Origin: Lachnospiraceae bacterium
Lineage (GTDB): Bacteria; Bacillota; Clostridia; Lachnospirales; Lachnospiraceae
Assembly (NCBI GenBank): GCA_017622505.1
Contig: JAGAQZ010000039.1
Span: 1-33,709 of the forward strand
DNA: 33,709 nucleotides
Reading direction: 5' to 3'
Shown in pieces: positions 1-8,065 of the stretch. The translations under genes and the position numbers were made by a program. The first letter of the stretch is position 1; every line of letters begins with the position of its first letter. The notes beneath the pieces were generated by a model. The model was not told the origin of the DNA. It did not search any database and worked only from the letters and a program-made list of their open reading frames with translations.

Positions 1-387
1 CAAGAGTGCTTGCACTCTGCGAAAATGTGGTAGCGTACGTAGTACGCGTTTCATTTGTTTAAGTTCATCCGTTCAAAATCAACATCTAGCTAATTTTTCC
101 GTTTTACTTTGTTTAGGTTTCTTTCTCTGAATTGTTCTCTTGCAGTGTGATTACTTTATTAATCGTTCGCAATGCAACTCATAAGCGCTTCGCGCTTATT
201 TCGTCACGTGCGTTCGCACTATCAATCCAAAATCTGTGTCACAAATTTATGCAAGCATAATTTGTGCCCCATCTTTTGTCTTGGCATTACTCACTGCTTC
301 TTGAATTTTCAGGGTTGGATTGCTGTTTATTTGTCAAGGTTCTTTGCCATGTTCAACTTCCATGACCGCAACATCTTTCGATGTAAC
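1..387 (-). other. Hairpin-rich non-coding stretch, possible rRNA operon leader
   Basis: I see no convincing gene here. Short perfect hairpins follow one another: GAGTGC/GCACTC-like arms near 5-18, GCGTAC/GTACGC at 33-47, ATAAGCGC/GCGCTTAT at 180-198, GTGCG/CGCAC near 209-220 and CACAAATT/AATTTGTG-type arms near 240-266. On the minus strand it directly follows two tRNA-Ser genes and contains GAACCTTGACAAATAAACAG, which reminds me of the anti-termination-like segments in Clostridia rRNA leaders and spacers. The 16S gene itself would lie outside the window, so an rRNA leader is an inference. Confidence 0.35.
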
Positions 388-475
388 GGAGAAGGAGGGA
401 TTTGAACCCTCGCGCCGCTATTAACGACCTACTCCCTTTCCAGGGGAGCCCCTTCAGCCTCTTGGGTACTTCTCC
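388..475 (-). tRNA. tRNA-Ser (anticodon GGA)
   Basis: The reverse strand folds as a class II tRNA of 88 nt. The acceptor arms GGAGAAG and CTTCTCC pair, the T arm carries GGTTCAAATCC, and a long variable arm is present, as expected for serine. The anticodon loop CTGGAAA gives anticodon GGA, reading UCC and UCU. CCA is not encoded. It lies 49 nt downstream of a second tRNA-Ser and is probably co-transcribed with it. Confidence 0.95.
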
Positions 476-524
476 AAACAAGCTAAATCATAATCATTAA
501 CTTTATTGACTGCGAGGTGCAAAC

Positions 525-609
525 GGAGAGGGTGGGATTCGAACCCACGTGCCCTTGCGGACAAACGGTTTTCAAGACCGCCTCGTTATGACCACTTCGA
601 TACCTCTCC
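525..609 (-). tRNA. tRNA-Ser (anticodon TGA)
   Basis: The reverse strand gives an 85-nt class II tRNA. The acceptor arms GGAGAGG and CCTCTCC pair, the T arm has GGTTCGAATCC, and the long variable arm is typical of serine. The anticodon loop CTTGAAA gives TGA, reading UCA and other UCN codons. CCA is not encoded. It is the first gene of a two-tRNA transcript that starts at the strong promoter just upstream. A translated frame across it (483-668) is spurious. Confidence 0.95.
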
Positions 610-639
610 ATGCGCGCTAATTTTGTCAGCGCAAGATGT

Positions 640-668
640 ATTCTAACAAATATAATTTGGGATGTCAA
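640..668 (-). promoter_or_regulatory. Sigma-A promoter of the tRNA-Ser pair
   Basis: On the minus strand TTGACA (663-668) and TAGAAT (640-645) are separated by exactly 17 nt, close to consensus. The expected start is about 25 nt before the first tRNA, and the short leader can form a GCGCT/AGCGC hairpin. Confidence 0.8.
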
Positions 669-745
669 CCGATTTTTTTTAATTTTTTACATTTTTTTTA
701 ACACTTTTTAGAATATGCCCATATACATATAATAATATACACTAT

Positions 746-1444
746 TTATCCCAAAATCGCCTCTGCCAGCACCATATCTTCCGGTGTAGTAATCTTTACA
801 TTATTGTAACTGCCTTCCACAAGCTTCACTTTTAAACCGCCAAAAAGTTCTGCCACCATTGCATCATCTGTTACGTTATATGACTTACAATTCACTTCTT
901 CATTATTTATGAAAGTGTCATACGCATTCCTGATCAAATCGTAACGGAAGGTCTGCGGTGTCTGTATGGCCCAAATCAAATCGCGTCTCGGTGTTTCTTG
1001 CACAAAGCCTTCCGCATCAGCGATTTTAATCGTATCCTTAACCGGCATACCTGTAACACAGGCACCGTATTCTTTTACCATATTAATGTTGCGTGCAATG
1101 ATTGCATCATCCACAAAAGGTCTTGCACCGTCATGAATCAATACGATGTCGACATCTTTGCAAGCCTTAAGGCCGTTGTGTACGGAATGATAGCGTTCTT
1201 TTCCGCCGGCAACGATTTGGGATACCTTCGAGAATTCGTACTTCTCAACAATCTCATCCTTACAATATGCAATTTCGCTTTCCGCAGTCACAAGTATAAT
1301 CTCATCTACCGAACTGTCTTGAAATGCTTTCAGCGAATAATATAAAATCGGTTTATTACGGACCAGCAAATACTGCTTTGCTACATCGGACTGCATTCTT
1401 TTCCCGCGGCCTGCCGCCAGCACAATTGCAACTGTTTTACCCAT
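746..1444 (-). CDS. ispD: 2-C-methyl-D-erythritol 4-phosphate cytidylyltransferase
   Basis: IspD joins CTP to methylerythritol 4-phosphate in the non-mevalonate isoprenoid pathway, in the cytosol. The 232-residue protein opens with the CTP-binding loop VAIVLAAGRGKRM. It also carries the family motifs LIHDGARPFV and TPQTF, and a C-terminal ITTPEDM region. The length is normal for a stand-alone IspD. I chose the ATG at 1444, behind a GGAAAGGAAAG ribosome site; the frame stays open 22 codons upstream, but that part translates a terminator hairpin. It is the last protein gene of the minus-strand block, separated from tsaD by a hairpin terminator, so it may be expressed by readthrough or from its own promoter. 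Confidence 0.95.
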   Translation of the reverse strand: MGKTVAIVLAAGRGKRMQSDVAKQYLLVRNKPILYYSLKAFQDSSVDEIILVTAESEIAYCKDEIVEKYEFSKVSQIVAGGKERYHSVHNGLKACKDVDIVLIHDGARPFVDDAIIARNINMVKEYGACVTGMPVKDTIKIADAEGFVQETPRRDLIWAIQTPQTFRYDLIRNAYDTFINNEEVNCKSYNVTDDAMVAELFGGLKVKLVEGSYNNVKITTPEDMVLAEAILG

Positions 1445-1484
1445 ACAAGCTTTCCTTTCCGAATTAAGATATAAAAGGGATATA

Positions 1485-1515
1485 AAAGCATGTCGGCCTG
1501 CACCTGACATGCTTT
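1485..1515 (-). terminator. Hairpin terminator between tsaD and ispD
   Basis: A perfect 10-bp stem (1485-1494 with 1506-1515, AAAGCATGTC/GACATGCTTT) encloses an 11-nt loop. T-rich sequence follows on both strands. It lies 28 nt past the tsaD stop, so it probably ends or attenuates the tsaE-tsaD transcript. Confidence 0.6.
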
Positions 1516-1542
1516 CTTTTTATCAATATAAAATATGAAACG

Positions 1543-2568
1543 TTATAATCTTTCACCTAACTTCAAGTTCGGCACCGCATTCAAATCATATCCGTGGCGC
1601 ACACCCTTGATATATTCGTAATATGCTGCCGCACCAATCATCGCCGCATTGTCCGTACATAAAACAGGGGGCGGTAAAAAGAACTCAACACCCTTCTTCG
1701 CACAAGCCTCTTCAAAAGCCTGACGTAAAGAAGCATTGGACGCCACACCGCCTGCAATGGCAAACTTGTCCAATTCATACTTCTCAATTGCATCCATGGA
1801 ATGTCCAACCAACACATCGATTACTGACTGCTGGAACGAAGCTGCCACATCCGCGGTATTGATTTCTTCACCTTTCATCTGGCAACCGTTTAAGTAATTT
1901 AATACCGCTGATTTCAAACCACTGAAACTGAAATCATATTCTCCGTCACCCACTTTGGCTCTGGGGAAACGAATCGCCTCCGGATTGCCTTCTTTGGAAA
2001 TTTTATCAATTTTAGGACCGCCGGGATAACCCAAACCAATGGCACGCGCAACCTTATCAAAAGCTTCGCCTGCAGCATCATCCCTGGTTCGCCCGAGAAT
2101 TTCGTACTCGCCATAATCTTTTACGGATACCAAATGAGTATGTCCGCCTGAAACCACCAGGCATACAAAAGGCGGTTCCAGCGAAGGATTCGCAATGTAG
2201 TTTGCCGAGATATGTCCCTCAATGTGATGAACACCAATCAAGGGTAAGCCTGTCGCAAAGGCAATTGCCTTCGCTGCGGATACACCTACCAAAAGCGCCC
2301 CCACCAATCCCGGACCGTAAGTAACCGCAATGGCAGACAAATCCTCCAAGGTTACGCCTGCTTTTTGCAAAGCTTCCTCGATAACCTGATTTATCTTATC
2401 AATATGCTTACGGGATGCAATTTCGGGCACAACGCCGCCATATACCGTATGTAAATCAATCTGTGAAAAAATGACATTCGAAAGAACCTCTCTGCCGTTT
2501 TTGACTACTGCTGCCGCAGTTTCATCGCAGGAGCTTTCGATTGCCAGAATTATAACGTCTTTGTCCAT
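1543..2568 (-). CDS. tsaD: tRNA N6-adenosine threonylcarbamoyltransferase TsaD
   Basis: TsaD transfers threonylcarbamoyl from TC-AMP to A37 of ANN-decoding tRNAs (t6A), working with TsaB and TsaE, both encoded in the same block. The 341-residue protein has the ASKHA-fold signature [16 protein letters not shown] at the N terminus. The metal-binding HHIEGH motif lies near residue 110, followed by VSGGHTHLV and by [20 protein letters not shown]. Near the C terminus, AGGVASN and [11 protein letters not shown] are typical. Length and motifs are complete. The ATG at 2568 follows a short AAGGTAG-type ribosome site. It is the essential universal member of the pathway. Confidence 0.97.
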   Translation of the reverse strand: MDKDVIILAIESSCDETAAAVVKNGREVLSNVIFSQIDLHTVYGGVVPEIASRKHIDKINQVIEEALQKAGVTLEDLSAIAVTYGPGLVGALLVGVSAAKAIAFATGLPLIGVHHIEGHISANYIANPSLEPPFVCLVVSGGHTHLVSVKDYGEYEILGRTRDDAAGEAFDKVARAIGLGYPGGPKIDKISKEGNPEAIRFPRAKVGDGEYDFSFSGLKSAVLNYLNGCQMKGEEINTADVAASFQQSVIDVLVGHSMDAIEKYELDKFAIAGGVASNASLRQAFEEACAKKGVEFFLPPPVLCTDNAAMIGAAAYYEYIKGVRHGYDLNAVPNLKLGERL

Positions 2569-2603
2569 TTTATCTTTCTACCTTTATATATGAAACAAAT
2601 CTT

Positions 2604-3224
2604 TTACTCTTCTTCAGAAGTACCCATCGTTTCCTGAAGGGACTCCACTTCCTCTTCTTCTAACAATTCCCAACCGAGAATTTTCCAATGACCGTTCTCA
2701 TCCTTACGCATAATAAAAACTTCGTTGGAATAAATATATTCCGTTCCCTGGCGCAAGCGATAGGTTGCGTACAAACGTGCACACTCGCGTCCGTCCACTA
2801 CAAATTCTTCAACATCCGTACTGGAAGACACCGTATATCCCGACACAACAATGCCCAAAGAATTAAACTCAAGGATATCTTCACGGAGACTTGCAAGGTA
2901 CTCTTCTTCCGTTATGTCTGCGCACAATTCCGCGTCGTATAACTTTCTTGCAGTCTGCGCAAGTCTCACCAAATCCTCTTCGCTTAAATTCTCTTCATAA
3001 AAGCACATCGTGATTTCACTGTAGTATTTCAGAACTTCCTTCGGCGTAGGGGGATAATTAATATCAAGGTTACGAAGAACCACGTTGTCTACATTGGAAA
3101 TTACAACATCGTCTTCCACGCTTCCGCTTTGCGGCTTATTGTTTACATAGATAAACAGGCCCAAAATCGCGGACACAAATAAAACAACAATTAAAATCAC
3201 AAGAATTTTATGGCTGTTCTTCAT
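2604..3224 (-). CDS. Membrane-anchored protein of unknown function
   Basis: This 206-residue protein has a short basic N terminus, one hydrophobic segment (about residues 7-27, ILVILIVVLFVSAILGLFIY), and then a soluble extracytoplasmic domain ending in an acidic tail (ELLEEEEVESLQETMGTSEEE). The order N-terminal lysines, membrane helix, soluble domain suggests an uncleaved signal anchor. The soluble part has a mixed alpha/beta look, with regular YxxxYxLRQGTEYIYSNE-like strands. I do not recognise the family. It starts after a GGAGGGATAAG ribosome site, sits 20 nt downstream of rnz and 35 nt upstream of tsaD, and is probably part of the same transcript. Confidence 0.8.
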   Translation of the reverse strand: MKNSHKILVILIVVLFVSAILGLFIYVNNKPQSGSVEDDVVISNVDNVVLRNLDINYPPTPKEVLKYYSEITMCFYEENLSEEDLVRLAQTARKLYDAELCADITEEEYLASLREDILEFNSLGIVVSGYTVSSSTDVEEFVVDGRECARLYATYRLRQGTEYIYSNEVFIMRKDENGHWKILGWELLEEEEVESLQETMGTSEEE

Positions 3225-3244
3225 CTTATCCCTCCTTTCCGAAT

Positions 3245-4153
3245 TTAGTCTTCAAACATCAAATCAACACTTTTACCGTCTTTTCCCGCATGTGAGTTCG
3301 GGAAAATTTTACGTACCTTTTTCATATAATCTTCCGGACGAACCAACGACGGACTGTAATGTGTCAACCACATCTCACCTACATTACTGCGTTTCGCAAG
3401 TTCCGCTGCCTCATAAAAAGTCATATGCTTATATTCTCTGGCTTTCACCAGCTTCTCTTCTTCGCCATACATGCCTTCGCAGATAAACAAATCCGAATCT
3501 TTGGCATTCTCCACAATACTCTCGCAAGGTCTGGTATCCGTGGTATATGTCACCTTCAGTCCCTTACGGGGTGCACCAAGCACCATGTCCGGCGTATAAG
3601 TTACGCCATCCGTTTCTATGGTTTCCCCCTTCTGCAAACGGCTCCAAAGCTTCTGCGGAATCTCCTGCGCCTTGGCACGTTCCACATCAAACATACCCGC
3701 ACGCTCCACTTCCAAGCTATAGCCGTAACAAGTGATATTATGGTTCACCTTAAAAGCATTTAACTTTAGACCGCCCAAGTCAATGGTCTGTTGCGGCGCT
3801 GTAAGTTCCATATATTTTATCTCAAAAGGCAGTTCCGGCGCAATAGTCCGAAGCGCCGTTACCACTCTTTCCAGTCCTTTCGGTCCAATCAAAAGCAAAG
3901 GCTCCGTTCTCTCTGCATTTCCCATGGTCAGAAACATTCCCGGCAAACCGCTGATATGGTCCGCATGAAAATGGGTAAAACAAATCACATCGATAGGTTT
4001 CGGACTCCACCCTTTCTCCTTCATTGCAATCTGCGTTCCTTCGCCACAATCAATCAATATGCTTTTTCCGTTATAACGAACCATCAAAGATGTGAGCCAC
4101 CTGTAAGGCAGGGGCATCATTCCGCCGGTTCCCAAAAGACATACATCTAACAT
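3245..4153 (-). CDS. rnz: Ribonuclease Z (tRNA 3' processing endonuclease)
   Basis: RNase Z is a metallo-beta-lactamase-fold endonuclease that trims tRNA 3' trailers, which fits the two local tRNAs lacking an encoded CCA. The 302-residue protein begins LLGTGGMMPLPYR. It carries the zinc-binding FTHFHADHISGLPG motif near residue 60, the later TYTTDTRPC motif, and HMTFYEAAELAKRSNV followed by LTHYSP. The length matches bacterial RNase Z. The N terminus (PLPYRWLTSL) matches the variant common in Clostridia. It lies between a small zinc-ribbon gene and the membrane-anchored unknown, with gaps of about 20 nt, indicating an operon. Confidence 0.93.
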   Translation of the reverse strand: MLDVCLLGTGGMMPLPYRWLTSLMVRYNGKSILIDCGEGTQIAMKEKGWSPKPIDVICFTHFHADHISGLPGMFLTMGNAERTEPLLLIGPKGLERVVTALRTIAPELPFEIKYMELTAPQQTIDLGGLKLNAFKVNHNITCYGYSLEVERAGMFDVERAKAQEIPQKLWSRLQKGETIETDGVTYTPDMVLGAPRKGLKVTYTTDTRPCESIVENAKDSDLFICEGMYGEEEKLVKAREYKHMTFYEAAELAKRSNVGEMWLTHYSPSLVRPEDYMKKVRKIFPNSHAGKDGKSVDLMFED

Positions 4154-4173
4154 ATAACACCTTCGCTTCTATT

Positions 4174-4419
4174 TTATAAAAGCTCCGTCACCACCGTCAC
4201 TGTCGGCGGCACCGCAAACTCCTTCGTTATTCTTTCATAACAGTCTTCGCACAAATCAAAATCATGCTTCTCACGGTCTCTCTTGGAAAAATATCCGAAC
4301 ATCCAGTCCGAATGAAAACACCCTTCCATTAAGATTCCGTTCTCTACTTCCATATCTTTACCACAGCCGTTGCATACGACTCTGAATAACTTCTGCTGTT
4401 CTTCATTATATTCCCGCAT
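4174..4419 (-). CDS. Small zinc-ribbon protein
   Basis: This 81-residue protein carries two CxxC pairs (CNGCGK near residue 17 and CEDCYE near residue 57) spaced as in a treble-clef or zinc-ribbon fold, with an intervening FHSDWMFGYFSKRDREKHDFD. The function is unknown. A role as a small nucleic-acid or protein binder would be a guess. It starts at ATG 4419 after GGAGGAGTACCA, a strong ribosome site. It sits 20 nt upstream of rnz and is probably co-transcribed with it. A TATAAT at 4484-4489 on the minus strand could provide a promoter for this gene and those downstream. Confidence 0.8.
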   Translation of the reverse strand: MREYNEEQQKLFRVVCNGCGKDMEVENGILMEGCFHSDWMFGYFSKRDREKHDFDLCEDCYERITKEFAVPPTVTVVTELL

Positions 4420-4483
4420 TGGTACTCCTCCACTCTATCTGTTTCTGACGTCTTGTCACCGAAACAATCCATCAGTATGTAAA

Positions 4484-4489
4484 ATTATA
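4484..4489 (-). promoter_or_regulatory. Possible -10 element upstream of the zinc-ribbon gene and rnz
   Basis: TATAAT on the minus strand lies about 65 nt before the 4419 start, in the only sizeable gap of the block. No good -35 is seen. A short TTCCTA/TAGGAA hairpin (about 4507-4528) just upstream follows the rimI stop. Confidence 0.35.
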
Positions 4490-4531
4490 CAGAACCCCAA
4501 GGTACTTTCCTAGTGGGAAATATAGGAACAT

Positions 4532-4969
4532 TTATTCCTGATGCAACCAGTAAATCGCCGCATTCTCGGTAGGATTTCGATAAAAATTCGGACGTATGCC
4601 TTCGCAGACAAATCCCAGCTTCTCATAGAGTGTTCTTGCCGGCACATTGCCCTCTCTGACTTCCAGCGTAAAATGCTTAATCCCTTTTATCTTAGCCTCT
4701 TCCAACAAATACTGTAACATCTGTAACGCGATTCCCTGCTTGCGGTATTCTTTTTTAACAGACACGTTCAGCACTTCTCCTTCGTCAAAAGACGCAACCA
4801 ATCCACAGGTTCCGACCAGCATCTCCCCCTCACAGGCAACTATGTATATAGAAGAATCTTTCTTGATTTCTTCCATAAAAGAGTTTGCCGACCAGGGTTC
4901 GCTGAAATTCTCTGCCTCCAAAGCCGCTGCTGCCACTGCATCTTCCATTTGCATCCTGCGAATGATCAT
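4532..4969 (-). CDS. rimI: Ribosomal protein bS18-alanine N-acetyltransferase-like GNAT enzyme
   Basis: RimI transfers acetyl from acetyl-CoA to an N-terminal amine. The 145-residue protein shows the GNAT pattern: EAENFSEPWS near residues 18-27, the acetyl-CoA loop VKKEYRKQGIALQML (Q/RxxGxA type), and LEVREGNVPARTLYEKLGF. The length is normal for the family. Its start codon overlaps the tsaB stop by 4 nt (ATGA), and tsaE-tsaB-rimI is a widely conserved order in Firmicutes. The exact acceptor in Clostridia is not established; bS18 is the assignment from Escherichia coli. Confidence 0.92.
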   Translation of the reverse strand: MIIRRMQMEDAVAAAALEAENFSEPWSANSFMEEIKKDSSIYIVACEGEMLVGTCGLVASFDEGEVLNVSVKKEYRKQGIALQMLQYLLEEAKIKGIKHFTLEVREGNVPARTLYEKLGFVCEGIRPNFYRNPTENAAIYWLHQE

Positions 4970-5724
4970 AAAAGTCCGGCTTCCTTTCTTTCACGCTCTG
5001 CCTGCGAAAGACGAAGGTACTCCGGCGAATGCATTGCCGCGTCCTCGTAAATTCCGTTGCAAAACTTTTCCATACCAAGGCTTGCCACACAACCGGCCTT
5101 CTGTAACGCCAGATGCGCAGGCGCGAAGGAATAATCCACTTTCATCAATGTTTTTAACTGCTCTGCAAATACAGGCACACCATCGCCCAGAAAAATTACT
5201 TTTCTCCCGGTTTCGTTTAATGCTTGCGCAATCTCTTCGATAGGTACCGCACAGGCTTCTTTTATCACATTTAACTGATACTTGCAAAACGCTGCCGAAG
5301 CATTCTTATCAGCTTCGTCACCTTGCACATCCTCTTTCACAAATTCATAAATACCCGTATACACCTGATTGCGTCTCGCGTCCATAATGGGGCAAACCAG
5401 ACAATCCGTGCCGTACATATTATATGCCAGGGCATCTACCGTAGACACCGGAACAATGGGCTTCTTTAACGCAAGTCCAAGCCCCTTTGCCGTCGCCGAG
5501 CCGATACGCAATCCGGTAAAAGACCCGGGGCCTGCCGCAATTGCAATGGCATCGACTTCTTTCAAATCCAGCCCTGTGGATTGTACAATCTCTTCCAACA
5601 TAGGAAGCAAGGTCTGGGAATGTGTCTTCTTATTATTTACTGTATATTCTGCTACCAGTTTGTCATCTTCCATAATTGCCACGGAAGCCACAAGTCCTGA
5701 GCTGTCAATTCCAATCAGTTTCAT
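4966..5724 (-). CDS. tsaB: t6A modification partner protein TsaB
   Basis: TsaB is the catalytically inactive paralogue of TsaD that bridges TsaD and TsaE in t6A synthesis. The 252-residue protein starts KLIGIDSSGLVASVAIM and has the hallmark AIAAGPGSFTGLRIGSATAKG near residue 65, where TsaD would carry its active-site features. STVDALAYNM follows, then DARRNQVYTGIYEF. It lacks the TsaD metal-binding HxxxH, as expected. The start is 29 nt downstream of the tsaE stop and its end overlaps rimI, so translation is probably coupled. Confidence 0.95.
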   Translation of the reverse strand: MKLIGIDSSGLVASVAIMEDDKLVAEYTVNNKKTHSQTLLPMLEEIVQSTGLDLKEVDAIAIAAGPGSFTGLRIGSATAKGLGLALKKPIVPVSTVDALAYNMYGTDCLVCPIMDARRNQVYTGIYEFVKEDVQGDEADKNASAAFCKYQLNVIKEACAVPIEEIAQALNETGRKVIFLGDGVPVFAEQLKTLMKVDYSFAPAHLALQKAGCVASLGMEKFCNGIYEDAAMHSPEYLRLSQAERERKEAGLL

Positions 5725-5753
5725 TTTTAACCTCTATCTGTGAAATCTTTACC

Positions 5754-6173
5754 TTATTCTATCGTAATCTTACGATAATCAAATCCCTTCTCGGGATTCT
5801 TCTCGATCGTAACGGTTACGGTATGCTCAGGCATTAATTCCTCAATCAAATTCGCCCATTCCACAAAGCAAACGCCTTCTCCGTAGAAATAATCCTCATA
5901 TCCGATTTCTTCCATTTCTTCCGGGTCACCGATGCGATATACATCGAAGTGATAAAAAGGAAGTTTTCCCTCCTCATACACCTGTACAATGGTAAAAGTC
6001 GGACTGTTAATATGTTCTTTGATTTCAAGTCCTGCTGCCACACCCTGGGTAAAAACCGTTTTGCCAACGCCCAGGTCTCCAATCAGCGCATACACACTGC
6101 CGGGCTTTGCGTTCTGTCCGAGTTCCTTACCCAATTCATAGGTTTCTTCAGCACTAAAAGTTTCATATATCAT
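5754..6173 (-). CDS. tsaE: t6A modification ATPase TsaE
   Basis: TsaE is the small ATPase that resets the TsaB-TsaD complex after each t6A cycle. The 139-residue protein has a Walker A loop GDLGVGKTVFTQGVA near residue 33. The switch-like NSPTFTIVQVYE follows, then the FHFDVYRI-type motif, here YHFDVYRIGDPEE, and EWANLIEELMP. Length and motifs are complete. It is the first conserved gene of the tsaE-tsaB-rimI group, 12 nt downstream of the YcxB-like gene. Confidence 0.95.
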   Translation of the reverse strand: MIYETFSAEETYELGKELGQNAKPGSVYALIGDLGVGKTVFTQGVAAGLEIKEHINSPTFTIVQVYEEGKLPFYHFDVYRIGDPEEMEEIGYEDYFYGEGVCFVEWANLIEELMPEHTVTVTIEKNPEKGFDYRKITIE

Positions 6174-6185
6174 AATTACATATCC

Positions 6186-6683
6186 TTAAAAACGAATCTT
6201 CATAATCTCCGGAGATACATGCTTTGCAATGTACTCAATCACATCCTCCGTCTGATTCCCTAAATCGGTACGCGGAAAAATAAAAGCGTTTACCTTAGAC
6301 GTATACACAAAAATGCTCTTTCTTGTATTGCAAGCCTTCACGCATTGCTCCCACTTCGCCATTTGCGTCTCACCGTTTTGGCTGACTTCGATGCCCTCTT
6401 CACAGAATCTGTAATGCAAGGGTTGCTGAAACGCCGGTGTAAGTTTGGCCTGAAGAAAAGAGTGATACATTGCCGTGAGAGGCTCGTACACGATAAAAAG
6501 GATTCCCAAAAACAAAAGAAGGAACCGAGTATTGTCTTCTCTCACAAAAAACAAATAAATGGAAACAAATCCTAACGCCGTTGCCAAAATGGTAATCGGC
6601 TTCTTGTAGGTATGCTGAATTTTAAAATCATATAAAACCCCGGGGGTTACTTTTACATCAAATTCCAAATCCAAAATCAGCAC
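6186..6683 (-). CDS. YcxB-like membrane protein
   Basis: This is a protein of about 165 residues with two adjacent hydrophobic helices (about residues 30-48 and 53-70). A soluble C-terminal domain follows, containing YRFCEEGIEVS, MAKWEQCVKA, SIFVYTSKVNAFIFPR. This arrangement matches the YcxB-like C-terminal domain family (PF14317 type), whose function is unknown. The start is uncertain: the longest frame begins at GTG 6683, directly behind GAGG. A TTG at 6674 has better spacing (8 nt) from that GAGG. It opens the t6A block. Confidence 0.75.
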   Translation of the reverse strand: MLILDLEFDVKVTPGVLYDFKIQHTYKKPITILATALGFVSIYLFFVREDNTRFLLLFLGILFIVYEPLTAMYHSFLQAKLTPAFQQPLHYRFCEEGIEVSQNGETQMAKWEQCVKACNTRKSIFVYTSKVNAFIFPRTDLGNQTEDVIEYIAKHVSPEIMKIRF

Positions 6684-6709
6684 CTCGACTTTCTGTGCAT
6701 TCTTAATCT

Positions 6710-6718
6710 AGAATAGCA
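6710..6718 (-). promoter_or_regulatory. Possible extended -10 for the tsaE block
   Basis: On the minus strand TGCTATTCT fits an extended -10 (TGnTATTCT) about 35 nt before the YcxB-like start. No clear -35 is seen, so this is tentative. Confidence 0.35.
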
Positions 6719-6751
6719 TAACACAAAACCTAAACTTTTGAAAGAGAAAAG

Positions 6752-6800
6752 AAAAAAACCTGTATCTTTTCACTCTTTTATCATAAAAAAATACAGGTTT
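6752..6800 (-). terminator. Terminator of the MacAB-type operon
   Basis: A perfect 10-bp stem AAACCTGTAT (6756-6765) / ATACAGGTTT (6791-6800) is followed on the minus strand by a seven-T run. It lies 30 nt past the last permease stop. The loop is long (25 nt). Confidence 0.8.
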
Positions 6801-6829
6801 ATTATTTCGTTTGCGATTTAGTTTGTTAT

Positions 6830-8065
6830 TTACTTTCTACGCAAGGCCTCAATCGGAGTAAGCTTCGCAGCTTTTCGCGCCGGATATAATCCAAAAAATA
6901 CGCCAATTCCGCTTGAAAACAGCGCAACCGCAAGAATAAAGAAGGGATTGTAATCTGCTACAATAGACATCTTTGCAAGACTTCCTGCCAGCGAACAGAT
7001 TAACGTAGAGCCGCCGATACCAACCAGAATACCTATAATACCACCAAGCAACGATATCGTGCCCGCTTCTACCAGGAACTGGAACAGGATGCTTCCCGTT
7101 CTTGCGCCAAGCGCTTTACGGATACCGATTTCCTTGGTACGCTCCGTTACGGACACCAACATAATGTTCATAATACCGATACCGCCCACCAACAATGAAA
7201 TCATAGCAATCATTACGATAAAAATAGTAATCAAATTTAATATTGCATTAAACCCTTCCAATACCGAATCAAAACGCAACACTTCAAATTTACCTTCGCC
7301 ACGCACGTCATGTCTTGCTGTAACAAGGTTCACCGAATCATTCGCCACCTGTGCAACATTCTCCTGGGAATCCGCCAGAATATAAACCATAAAATGGTCC
7401 AAACTGATGCCGTAAGCACCAATACTTTCGCTAATAAGCGAATGCGGTACTTCTATTGTGTATTTTCCCGTTCCGTATAATAACTGTGTTGCGGAAGATT
7501 CACTGTCTTCCCTGACTCCGATAATTTTTAAATTGTAATAACTGCCGTATAATTCAATTTCCAGAGTCTCACCCAAAACATCCGTAGACCCAAAGAATGC
7601 TTTGGCAGTAGCTTCCGGCACTACACAAACCGGTTCACAATTATCATATTCTTCCTGGGTAAAATAACGTCCGCGAACCAGCGGTTCTTTATACAGATAC
7701 TGAAGTGCCGGGGTTCCGAATCTGGCACTCACTTCGCTTGGTGCGAAGCGACTTTCGCTTTCCACATCCACCCAGGTTGTTACATCCATTGTGACACCCT
7801 TGACATTTTTGACTTTCTCTTCAATCGCCTTAATATCCGCATCGGTAATATAGTAATTCTCATCAGCAGCCAATAAATAAATACTGTTTCCCACCATATC
7901 ATTTAAAGTATTGTAAATACTGTCACGAAAACCGTTACCTGTGGATATGGTCAATACCACAGAAGAAATACCGATGACAAGGCCAAGCATAGTCAATGCC
8001 GAACGGACTTTATTCATTTTGATATTTGCAAATGCAATTTTGATATAATCTAAAAACTTACTCAT
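6830..8065 (-). CDS. MacB-type ABC transporter permease (second permease)
   Basis: This 411-residue FtsX/MacB-type permease has an N-terminal transmembrane helix preceded by KIAFANIKMNKVRSALTMLG. A large extracytoplasmic domain (about residues 45-270) follows, then three C-terminal helices. The conserved VGGIGIMNIMLVSVTERTKEIGIRKALGAR lies between helices two and three, quoted here only as landmarks VGGIGIMN and ERTKEIGIRKALGAR. It ends ARKAAKLTPIEALRRK, as is usual in the family. It has no ATPase domain. Its start overlaps the preceding permease gene by 8 nt. With the neighbouring permease it probably forms a heterodimer driven by the separate ATPase. The substrate is unknown (peptides, antibiotics and lipids are all possible). 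Confidence 0.9.
   Translation of the reverse strand: MSKFLDYIKIAFANIKMNKVRSALTMLGLVIGISSVVLTISTGNGFRDSIYNTLNDMVGNSIYLLAADENYYITDADIKAIEEKVKNVKGVTMDVTTWVDVESESRFAPSEVSARFGTPALQYLYKEPLVRGRYFTQEEYDNCEPVCVVPEATAKAFFGSTDVLGETLEIELYGSYYNLKIIGVREDSESSATQLLYGTGKYTIEVPHSLISESIGAYGISLDHFMVYILADSQENVAQVANDSVNLVTARHDVRGEGKFEVLRFDSVLEGFNAILNLITIFIVMIAMISLLVGGIGIMNIMLVSVTERTKEIGIRKALGARTGSILFQFLVEAGTISLLGGIIGILVGIGGSTLICSLAGSLAKMSIVADYNPFFILAVALFSSGIGVFFGLYPARKAAKLTPIEALRRK

Noticed and set aside
172-405. Open frame of 77 codons on the plus strand
   Set aside because: It crosses hairpins and the end of tRNA-Ser(GGA), has no ribosome site and reads opposite to the tRNAs.
483-668. Open frame of 61 codons on the minus strand
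   Set aside because: It translates through the tRNA-Ser(TGA) gene and its promoter; it is a common false gene.
1445-1510. N-terminal extension of ispD (22 residues)
   Set aside because: It translates the terminator hairpin and lacks a ribosome site; ATG 1444 has one.
4647-5243. 198-codon plus-strand frame
   Set aside because: It lies opposite rimI and tsaB, both with clear motifs; a shadow of their codon pattern.
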